Source of the DNA: Ichthyocystis sparus
GTDB lineage: Bacteria > Pseudomonadota > Gammaproteobacteria > Burkholderiales > 2013Ark19i
Length of the DNA: 47,338 nucleotides
Assembly (NCBI RefSeq): GCF_900078755.1
Contig: NZ_FKIH01000011.1
Reading direction: 5' to 3' (one strand)
Positions 37,143 through 45,108 of the stretch are shown here, piece after piece. Under the pieces are notes generated by a model, which was not told where the DNA came from, ran no database searches, and worked only from the letters and a program-made list of their open reading frames with translations. The position numbers were made by a program, and so were the translations under genes. Every line of letters starts with the position of its first letter. Within the stretch, counting starts at the first letter, position 1.

Positions 37143-39476
37143 TTAATTTTTCCTTTTCCGTCCACGTATCCTTTTAGAACTTCCACAATGTGAGGAAGAC
37201 ACTCCACCACTATCGTCCATCATTGAGCTACTTGATTTACCGTCAGTAGGTGATCCACAATTCAACGATACTAACAATCTTTCTCTCTCATCCCCCTCAT
37301 CCTTAGCAGCAACTGAAACCACAGCATTACTGCCTGCAGATACTGAAGAAGAACATCCAACAATATTAAATCTACTCATAAATGATTTCTTGGGTCCACG
37401 AAAATAACTCAAAGAACTACTACTTCTTCCTATAGAAAGTTCTTTTTCTGCGGTAGGAGCCAGTGAAGATTCATTAGCACTCAAGTCATACTTTGAAAAA
37501 AAAGTAGTGGTGGAAACATTAGCTACAGATAACAAAGAAGAAGGACCAACCATACCCAAAAATCTACTTATAAACGATTTCTTGGGTCCGCGAAGATAAT
37601 TCAAAGAACTATTATTTCTGTCCATAGGAAACTCTTTTTTAGCAGCAGGAGCTGAAGATTCACTAACATATTTCATGTGTCTTTGGTAGCCTGAAATCGC
37701 TACTGCAGGAACACCAGCAACATCGAGGACATTAACAAAATCTTTACAACTAACAGCATCTAATGATCCATCCTCCATTTTAGCAAAAACTCTCTCAGCT
37801 ACTTCACACCACTCCGAGTTAAATGTAGAACTCACTATCTCAAGGATAGTGCAATCTAGTCTCAGTAAAAAATCTAGTAGTTTACTTCCCATTAATAGCA
37901 CTAGCCTATCGGAAGAACCTGACAATAATTTAACATTAGTAAGAGTACGTATAAACCCAGGACGGTACTTAGCATGATATATACAAATACACCTAGACAT
38001 AAAATTAGATTCATGTAGTTTTCTATAAGTTTTGCACCAAATATCTTTACCAATTGGAGAAAGCTCACCACTTACAATCATTGACAGATAACGTGTTACC
38101 ATACCCACGCAAGCACGTTTAACAAATACACGAAAATCTCTAAAGAGCTTATTAATTATTTCAGCACCATCAGGAAGTAACGTGACACCCAGTAAAACAA
38201 CATGTTTAACAGGTAATGGCACACACAAGGAAAAGTCTAGCATTGCAGAAGAAGTAACAGTAGCACTAACAAAACCATTACTGCTAACAATTTGTCCATT
38301 TACTGCAGTAGAACCAGAAGAAGATACTCCATCATAAGACAATTTAATAAATTTTGAAGGTAGAATATCAGCTTTAATTAATGGAGACAAAGAACTTAAT
38401 TGCGGACCAGATTGATGATACGGATAAGATGATAATTCAGGCTGAAACTGGAACAACAGTGATCTATGAAACGGAAGAGAATTATGTGTAGGTTCCTTAA
38501 TACTTCCTGATGCTATACCCTCACTACTACTTATCGACGTCTTACCTTTATATTTACCTTTTGCACGTGTTTTAGAACCTGAAATTGCTACTAGTGGAAC
38601 ACCAACTATATCGAGGGCATTGATAAAATCTTCACAACTAATAGCATCCAAGGATCCATCTTCTAGTTCAGAAAAAATTCTCTCAGCTACTTCACCCCAC
38701 TCTGAGTTAAATGTAGAATTCGCTATCTCAAGAATAGCACAATCTAGTCTCAATAAAAAATCCAGTAACCTACTTCCCGTTAATAGCACTATCCCGCCAG
38801 AAAAACTTGATACTACTTGAACGCTAGTAAGAGTACGTATAAAACCAGAACGGTACTCGACATGGTACACATAGAGGCAACTAGATATAAAACTAGATTT
38901 ATGTAGTTCCCTGTAAGTTTTGCACCAAATAGCTTTACCAATCGGAGAAAGTTTACCACTTACTACAGTCGTTGAAACATAGTTGGTTACCATATTTTCG
39001 CAAGTAGTTTTAGCAAACTCACGAAAATCATTAAGTAGGTTGTTAATTAGCTCCGCATCCTCATAAAGTAATGTAACATCTAGTAAATCAACACGTTGAA
39101 CAGAAAATGAAACACAAGAGTTAGAGGTTAACGTTTCAGAAGATCTAACAACACTTGATTCAGCAGAAACAGTAGATGGTACGATATCATTCATTGATCC
39201 AGCAATGGTAGGAATAGCAAATGTTGTACAAGAAACATTATCATCAGCAGAAAGAACAGTAGTAGCAATAAAATGTTCAGCAGGAATATTACTTATAGTC
39301 CTAGTAATCACTCCATTATATACGGTAGTATCTGAAGCAGTATCAAAAATGGCCTCAGCTTGCTGCAAATAACAACCAGAAGAGACACCACACTGTACAG
39401 TACTATCTTCTTTATTATTGCCACCTTCATTATTTTCAGGATAATAACTAGAAGTAGCATCACCAATTGCAGTCAC
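37143..39476 (-). CDS. Array paralog 8, short divergent member with duplicated GPKK motif
   Basis: 777 residues if begun at GTG 39476. Alignment with MYPVS members and ribosome-site spacing suggest that an ATT at 39485 (IHPVTAIGD) is the real start, giving 780. LQQAEAI is present but the Lys-rich cassette is not. Domain 1 (~128-302) has CLYVYHVEYRSGF and domain 2 (~425-595) has RCICIYHAKYRPGF; both begin with VxLLxVTLL, the signature shared with paralog 9. The Ser-rich region is short. The SY(F/L)RGPKKSF motif occurs twice (~622 and ~685), each followed by SRF, and the tail ends RIRGRKRKN. It has less low-complexity sequence than the others and could approximate an older form of the family. 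Function unknown. Confidence 0.9.
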   Translation of the reverse strand: MTAIGDATSSYYPENNEGGNNKEDSTVQCGVSSGCYLQQAEAIFDTASDTTVYNGVITRTISNIPAEHFIATTVLSADDNVSCTTFAIPTIAGSMNDIVPSTVSAESSVVRSSETLTSNSCVSFSVQRVDLLDVTLLYEDAELINNLLNDFREFAKTTCENMVTNYVSTTVVSGKLSPIGKAIWCKTYRELHKSSFISSCLYVYHVEYRSGFIRTLTSVQVVSSFSGGIVLLTGSRLLDFLLRLDCAILEIANSTFNSEWGEVAERIFSELEDGSLDAISCEDFINALDIVGVPLVAISGSKTRAKGKYKGKTSISSSEGIASGSIKEPTHNSLPFHRSLLFQFQPELSSYPYHQSGPQLSSLSPLIKADILPSKFIKLSYDGVSSSGSTAVNGQIVSSNGFVSATVTSSAMLDFSLCVPLPVKHVVLLGVTLLPDGAEIINKLFRDFRVFVKRACVGMVTRYLSMIVSGELSPIGKDIWCKTYRKLHESNFMSRCICIYHAKYRPGFIRTLTNVKLLSGSSDRLVLLMGSKLLDFLLRLDCTILEIVSSTFNSEWCEVAERVFAKMEDGSLDAVSCKDFVNVLDVAGVPAVAISGYQRHMKYVSESSAPAAKKEFPMDRNNSSLNYLRGPKKSFISRFLGMVGPSSLLSVANVSTTTFFSKYDLSANESSLAPTAEKELSIGRSSSSLSYFRGPKKSFMSRFNIVGCSSSVSAGSNAVVSVAAKDEGDERERLLVSLNCGSPTDGKSSSSMMDDSGGVSSSHCGSSKRIRGRKRKN

Positions 39477-39497
39477 AGGATGAATATCACCCCCTCC
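39477..39497 (-). promoter_or_regulatory. Ribosome site and probable ATT start of paralog 8
   Basis: Minus-strand GGAGGGGGTG (39488-39497) stands seven bases (counted from GGAGG) before ATT at 39485 but sixteen before the GTG at 39476. The codons ATT CAT CCT GTG align with ATG TAT CCT GTA of other members. Confidence 0.5.
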
Positions 39498-40675
39498 ATC
39501 TACTCATGCTCATTACATTAATATCCTACTATCAACTCACATGCCAAAATAATAGATATACACCACAACAAACAGTAGATAACACTGCACATAACATGTG
39601 CCATACACCATTATTATTTTTATATCTTAATTTAGGCAAAAAAATGCGTCAAAAAAACAACCAATCATGACTAATATGTAGTTAAATGCCATACACTGTA
39701 GTAATGTACTAAGCATATTAAAGAATTATTAATGCTTCAAACAAAGAAATCACAATTACATAATTAACATGAAGAGCATTTATTACTTAACATTATCGAG
39801 AGACATATTTTTACCAGTTGCACAAAAGATAAGCAATGACATATTTATGTCAAATACTAATCACCATACTTCATAACAAAAACATAAAATGTGTTGCATG
39901 ACACGGATTAATGTTATAAAAGTAAAACAATAAATTAACCAATATGCATATTTAATGTAAGTGGATCACGAAATATATGTATACTGATATGGATAATATA
40001 AAAATTGTGTGAGTACTTAAAATATACTTTAGTAATACTAATAATATATATATCATAAATGCAATAAAAAAAATAAATATCTAAATTATTAGTATGTACA
40101 TTATACGAATTTAATATTTAACATATCTTCTTGTATGCAAATTTTGTGATTAGTGATTGATAATAATTTTATTATAGAAACATAAAATTAACAAAAAACT
40201 TAGCGATTAATAAATTGTGCGCCGTATAGATTTATTTACTATCGCTAAAATCATTAATAATTATTTTAATTAATAAAAAATTAAGCATTGGTATCACAAA
40301 AAAATAAGCTTTATACATTTAATATAAAAATTTATATGGTATAAAAAATTACATATGAAAAAATAAACATATATAAAGTATGTGGGTCATTGGTATATCT
40401 AAAAACTACTTACATTAATATATGACAGTACAAAAATTGCAAAATTTAAGATAAAAAAGATCATTGTTATTTATTAATATCAAACTAAAAATTTTCCTTA
40501 TCCACCAATTTAGTACTATTTTATATAGTGGGTATGATTGTATAAGCATAACGTTTTTGATAACGTACAAATTACAAAATACGATAAAATAATGTATTGC
40601 TATAAAAAATGACTAAATAAATATACTACTTCACTAATGTAGTGTAATATTTATCGAACAAGTAAGTGTGGAGGG
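39498..40675. other. AT-rich spacer, nothing recognised
   Basis: Over 1.1 kb of very AT-rich sequence between paralogs 8 and 9. Unlike the spacers to the left, I find no trxB relic and no shared upstream block here, so this boundary is older or arose differently. I see no RNA gene. Confidence 0.5.
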
Positions 40676-40840
40676 CTGGGAAAACACAAAAATTTAAATG
40701 AATACAGGCAAAAAAACACCGCCTACATATAAGGATTCAACAATGCAAAGAAGAAGAGCCTCTATCGCACAACCTCCCTCTGCACACAACAAACGCATAA
40801 AATCTTGCAATGATAATAACAAGAAATAGGATCAATTTTC
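40676..40840. repeat. Conserved 3'-flanking block (copy by paralog 9)
   Basis: Worn copy with AAAAAAACACCGCCTACATA and CACACAACAAACGCATAAAA landmarks (plus strand) next to the paralog 9 stop. The micro-frame is not conserved here. Confidence 0.4.
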
Positions 40841-40844
40841 ACAA

Positions 40845-43800
40845 TTAACTCCTCTTCCTTTTATGCCCACCTCCTCTCTGAGCACCACTATGATGTGAAG
40901 AAGATACTCCACTTCTATCAACTCTTATAGACCTATTTGATTCACTGGCAATTAGTGTTGAAGGTAAAAACCCTCGATTCAGCAACGCTGCCAATCCCGC
41001 TCCCACATCATCCTCCTCAGCAGCAATATCATTAGCAGCAGCTACTGGCTGAACATCATCCACAAGCGCGGAAGAGGAAGGTCCAATGTCAGCACTGCTA
41101 GTAGGTACCTCAAAAGTCCCTTTAATCAGTTGCATAATAAATGATTTCTTAGGTCCGTAAAAATAACTATAAGAACTACCCTTAGCTGCCGTAAAAGATT
41201 CTCCTATAGGGGCAGAAATAGAAGAAGAGGCAGTAATCGGCACTATTAGCTGCTCAGATGAGAACGCAGGAGTTGATTCACCCAAAGCCCCCAACGTAGA
41301 AGCAATACCTTCCTCAACTAATCCAACTTCTCTAGTCAATAAAGGTGACTCTGGAGAGAAAGAGGAAAGATCAGCATCCCATCCTGATTCAGACGGAGAC
41401 GAATACATATATGAAGATGAAGATGCCGGTGAAACCGAAGGTGATTCACCACCTAACCCCCACAACTCAGAGGAAGTATCAACCGCAGTCAATCTAACTC
41501 TACCTTCCCTAGTCGGAGGAGAAGCAGAGGAAGTATCAGCAGCTAATCCTAATTCAGATGGAAACAAAGACGAAGGTGAAGGTGATTCATCTTCTAAAGC
41601 TTCCAAAGCGGAAGCAACAACCACAGTCGATACTAGAACATCCCCACTAATAATCGAAGAAGACTCACCGGAAACAGTTAAAGCAGCAACAGGCTCAGTA
41701 ACAACAAGAGACGAAGAAGAACCAGCAGCACCTCTAGGTAATGCTACAGCAGCAGAAACAGTGTCAGTAGCAGACACACCAGCAGGTTCATCAGAAGCAG
41801 TTGACACAGCAACAACAGGTTTATCGGAAACAGTTGACACAGAAACATACTCAGTAGCAGCAAGAGACGAAGAAGAACCAGCAGCACCTTTAGGTAACGC
41901 TACAGCAGTAGAAACAGTATCAGTAGCAGTCACACCAGCAGGTTTATCGAAAACAGTTGACACAGCAACAGGCTCAGTAGCAACAAGAGACAAAGAAGAA
42001 CCAGCAGCACCTCTAGGTAATGCTACAGCAGTAGAAACAGTATCAGTAGCAGTCACACCAGCAGGTTTATCGGAAACAGTTAAAGCAGCAACAGGCTCAG
42101 TAACAACAAGAGACGAAGAAGAACCAGCAGCACCTTTAGGTAATGCTACAGCAGTAGAAACAGTATCAGTAGCAGTCACACCAGCAGGTTCATCAGAAGC
42201 AATTGACACAGCAACAGATTCAGTAGCAGCAAGAGTCAAAGAAGACTTAGAAGCACCTTTAGGTAACGCTACAGCAGTAGAAACAGTATCAGTAGCAGTC
42301 ACACCAACAGGTTCATCAGAAGCAGTTGACACAGCAACAGACTCAGTAGCAGCAAGAGACGAAGAAGAACCAGCAGCACCTTTAGGTAATGCTACAGCAG
42401 TAGAGACAGTATCAGTAGCAGTCACACCAGCAGGTTCATCAGAAGCAGTTGACACAGCAACAGACTCAGTAGCAGCAAGAGTCAAAGAAGACTTAGCAGC
42501 ACCTTTAGGTAACGCTACAGCATTAGAAACAGTATCAGTAGCAGTCACACCAGCAGGTTCATCAGAAACAGTTAAAGCAGCAACAGGTTTATCGGAAACA
42601 GTTGACACAGAAACAGACTCAATAGTAGCAGGAGACGAAGAAGAACCAGCATCACCTTTAGGTAATGCTACAACAACACTACTTCCTAAAACTACATCTT
42701 CACTTGTAATTTTACTACTAATTCTTGAATTCTTATCTCTAATATCTCTAACTCCCACGAAATATCTAAGATACCCCGAGGAACCAGAGGTTACTGATGA
42801 AGGAATGCCAGCGACATCGAGCACACTAACAAAATCTCTAAGATTAACAGCATCCAGCGATCTCTCCTCTAGTTTGTCAAAAATATCACCAACCATTTCA
42901 CCCCAATCTAGTTCAAACATGTGCAGCAGCGTTTCACGAATAGCACACTCTAGTCTCGATAAAAAATCTAGCAACACAACCCCTGTTAGCGGCACTAACC
43001 TACGCTCAGAGGGACTGGATAATATTTTAATACCGGCAAGAGCACGTATAAAGTCAGGGTATTGCCTAGAATAATATGCACAAAGGCACTTATACATAAA
43101 ATTAGATTTTTGCACCTCCTTATAATTTTTGCACCAAATAGCTCGCCCGATCTCCAAAAGTTTACTATTCATCAAATTCGTGAAAGAGTGGACAGTTACT
43201 GCCTTACCGGTAAAATTCCTGGCAAACACACGAAGATCACGAAAGAGTTTATTAATTATTTCAGCACTGTCAGGAAGCAACGTGACACCAAGTAAATCAA
43301 CACATTGAACAGACAATGGAACATCACCATCAGGACCTACAGCAGAAGATAATCTAATTAATTCGGAAGGCGAGCCAGCATATTCTCTTAATGGAGACGA
43401 AAATCTTGGCCGTGATTGAGGTTTAGACTGAGGCAATTGAAACGACTGAGCACTAGATGGCAAAGAACGTGCAAGATCAATAGTACCAACTCCTGAAGTA
43501 CCTCCAACTGTACCTCTACTACTTCCCGACGTACCACCTCTATTTTGTCTCTCATGCTTTCGAAGCTCTGCAAGCGCCACCCCAGGGATACCACAAGCAT
43601 CGAGAACAGCAATAAGATCTTTACAACCAACATAACCCAAGGATCCCTCTTTTACTTCAGAAAAAAACCTCTTAGCTGTTTCATCCCACTTCAAGTTAAA
43701 CACAGAGTTCACTATGTTGCTAATGGCACAATCCAGTCTTGATAAAAAATCTAGTAACCTACTTCCAGTTAATGGTACTAACCTACGATCAGATGAACTC

Positions 43801-44420
43801 GATAATACTTGAATGCCAGTGATGGTAAGGGTACGTATAAAATTAGGGCGGTATCTGAGATTATACACACAGAGGCACCTGTACATAAGAGCAGATAGGT
43901 GTAGTTCCCTGTAATTTTTACAACAAATATATCTCCCTGTAGCGGAAAGCTCGCTGCTCTCGCTAATTGTTGATAGATAGTCAGCTACCACAACATCACA
44001 CACAAGATCAGCAAATTTACGAAAATTACAAAAGAGCTCCTTAATTATTTCAGCAACCTCAGGAAGTAACGTAACACCTAGCAAATCAACATATTGAACA
44101 GGAAGGTAAACAATCCCTCCAATAGAAGTAGAGGGAGGAACATTAACAGGAATTTCCCAAACAGGAACTTGAACAAGTTTTATAGCAGAAATAGAAGCAG
44201 GAACACCAGGTCCAACCCCCTTCTCATCCTTATCACTACCCTTGCCATTGCCTACAGCAGAGGTAGCAACAGTGGTGTAGGTGGTGGTGCCAGCAATACT
44301 GTATAATACACAAACAGATGTAGCTTCAGCTTGCTGCAAATTAACCATTGAACTTCGATCAGGGTGATTATCACATTCAGTACCAATGTAAGAATCACAG
44401 ACTCCGACTACAGGATTCAT
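40845..44420 (-). CDS. Array paralog 9, eight-copy 41-residue tandem-repeat protein
   Basis: 1191 residues from ATG at 44420 (MNPVVGVCDS; AAAGG upstream). LQQAEATS; a degenerate GNGKGSDKDEKG in place of the Lys cassette; domain 1 ~110-287 (VDLLGVTLLPEV ... RCLCVYNLRYRPNF); domain 2 ~370-540 (VDLLGVTLLPDS ... KCLCAYYSRQYPDF). The conserved His of the YH core is replaced by Asn and Tyr. Residues ~577-910 are eight tandem copies of a Thr/Val/Ala/Ser-rich 41-residue repeat (GVTATDTVSTAVALPKGAAG ...). Then come Ser-rich acidic sequence, SYFYGPKKSF (~1080), LAALLNRGF and a tail ending RGGGHKRKRS. Architecture recalls Ehrlichia tandem-repeat proteins secreted to the host, but I see no homology to a named one. 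Decayed copies of its N-terminus occur at 3540-4290, 12780-13500 and 27361-27735. Confidence 0.92.
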   Translation of the reverse strand: MNPVVGVCDSYIGTECDNHPDRSSMVNLQQAEATSVCVLYSIAGTTTYTTVATSAVGNGKGSDKDEKGVGPGVPASISAIKLVQVPVWEIPVNVPPSTSIGGIVYLPVQYVDLLGVTLLPEVAEIIKELFCNFRKFADLVCDVVVADYLSTISESSELSATGRYICCKNYRELHLSALMYRCLCVYNLRYRPNFIRTLTITGIQVLSSSSDRRLVPLTGSRLLDFLSRLDCAISNIVNSVFNLKWDETAKRFFSEVKEGSLGYVGCKDLIAVLDACGIPGVALAELRKHERQNRGGTSGSSRGTVGGTSGVGTIDLARSLPSSAQSFQLPQSKPQSRPRFSSPLREYAGSPSELIRLSSAVGPDGDVPLSVQCVDLLGVTLLPDSAEIINKLFRDLRVFARNFTGKAVTVHSFTNLMNSKLLEIGRAIWCKNYKEVQKSNFMYKCLCAYYSRQYPDFIRALAGIKILSSPSERRLVPLTGVVLLDFLSRLECAIRETLLHMFELDWGEMVGDIFDKLEERSLDAVNLRDFVSVLDVAGIPSSVTSGSSGYLRYFVGVRDIRDKNSRISSKITSEDVVLGSSVVVALPKGDAGSSSSPATIESVSVSTVSDKPVAALTVSDEPAGVTATDTVSNAVALPKGAAKSSLTLAATESVAVSTASDEPAGVTATDTVSTAVALPKGAAGSSSSLAATESVAVSTASDEPVGVTATDTVSTAVALPKGASKSSLTLAATESVAVSIASDEPAGVTATDTVSTAVALPKGAAGSSSSLVVTEPVAALTVSDKPAGVTATDTVSTAVALPRGAAGSSLSLVATEPVAVSTVFDKPAGVTATDTVSTAVALPKGAAGSSSSLAATEYVSVSTVSDKPVVAVSTASDEPAGVSATDTVSAAVALPRGAAGSSSSLVVTEPVAALTVSGESSSIISGDVLVSTVVVASALEALEDESPSPSSLFPSELGLAADTSSASPPTREGRVRLTAVDTSSELWGLGGESPSVSPASSSSYMYSSPSESGWDADLSSFSPESPLLTREVGLVEEGIASTLGALGESTPAFSSEQLIVPITASSSISAPIGESFTAAKGSSYSYFYGPKKSFIMQLIKGTFEVPTSSADIGPSSSALVDDVQPVAAANDIAAEEDDVGAGLAALLNRGFLPSTLIASESNRSIRVDRSGVSSSHHSGAQRGGGHKRKRS
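41690..42690 (-). repeat. Eight-copy, mostly 123-bp tandem repeat in paralog 9
   Basis: The codons for ALP(K/R)G recur at about 41731, 41887, 42010, 42133, 42256, 42379, 42502 and 42655 (plus-strand CCTTTAGGTAA landmark). Spacing is 123 bp except for two units lengthened by about 30 bp. Copies are highly similar. The partial gene 45109-47338 has two copies and paralog 5 one related segment. Confidence 0.92.
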
Positions 44421-44984
44421 AACTAACCTTTAACACATCCGCATCAACATATATGTATGTTATATTATTGTAATGAATAGTCTACTAACATAATACTAAC
44501 AGAAGGTAACAGAACAAAAATCGCAAACCCTAATATAGAAAACCAATAAAACTTAGTTTGGATAGGAAAAGGTGATAACGGTCGTTGTTATTCATTAAGA
44601 AACCACCAATCACCAAGATAAAACATAGATACTCACTACTCTAATTGCAACTAAAAATTAGTCTTTTATCCATTAATTTAGTGATACTTTATGTTATAAA
44701 TATGATTGCATAAGTGTGACTTATTTCATAATGTGCAAATTGTAAATAATATATTGGTGTAAAGAAATGTACTGTAATATTTACTGTTGTTGGACAAGAA
44801 AGGTGGGGGAAATGAAATACTGCCTAAAAACCCAAATTAATATGAGAAAAAAACAAGGCCAATATCCAAGCACGCAAACACAAGTGATGGCCATTATCTT
44901 ACAAAAAAAAATCACCTACACACAACAAACGTATGAAACTATGTGACACTAGCATTAGGAAGCAAGATCCTTCTCACAAACTAC
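44421..44984. other. Spacer upstream of paralog 9 with 3'-block remnant
   Basis: AT-rich. No trxB relic. At about 44820-44960 a worn 3'-flanking block (micro-frame at 44887, MAIILQKKITYTQQ) lies next to the truncated tail of paralog 10. Confidence 0.5.
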
Positions 44985-45108
44985 TCATTTCTTTTCCTTT
45001 CGTCCACTTCCCATGTGAGCAATTACCCTGAAGTGAGGAGACAACATACCTCTACTACCTCTCGTAGGTACCTCAAAAGGTCCTTTAACTAATTGCATAA
45101 CAAATGAT
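44985..45108 (-). pseudogene. Detached tail of paralog 10
   Basis: Minus strand reads KSFVMQLVKGPFEVPTRG and then, after a deletion and frame change, MGSGRKEKK and stop. These are the family's (GPK)KSFIMQL segment and basic tail. They are out of frame with the gene to the right, whose reading stops at 45109, so they are not translated as part of it. Confidence 0.75.

Noticed and set aside
41690..42690. Regular 123-bp repeat considered as a CRISPR array
   Set aside because: No unique spacers between the repeats. The unit is wholly coding, a multiple of three and in frame.
41761..43074. 437-residue plus-strand open frame antisense to paralog 9
   Set aside because: It is the mirror of the 123-bp repeat and the following domain. 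Repeat periodicity keeps the antisense free of stops. The minus-strand frame has the domains, start site and family tail, and the plus frame has no family support.
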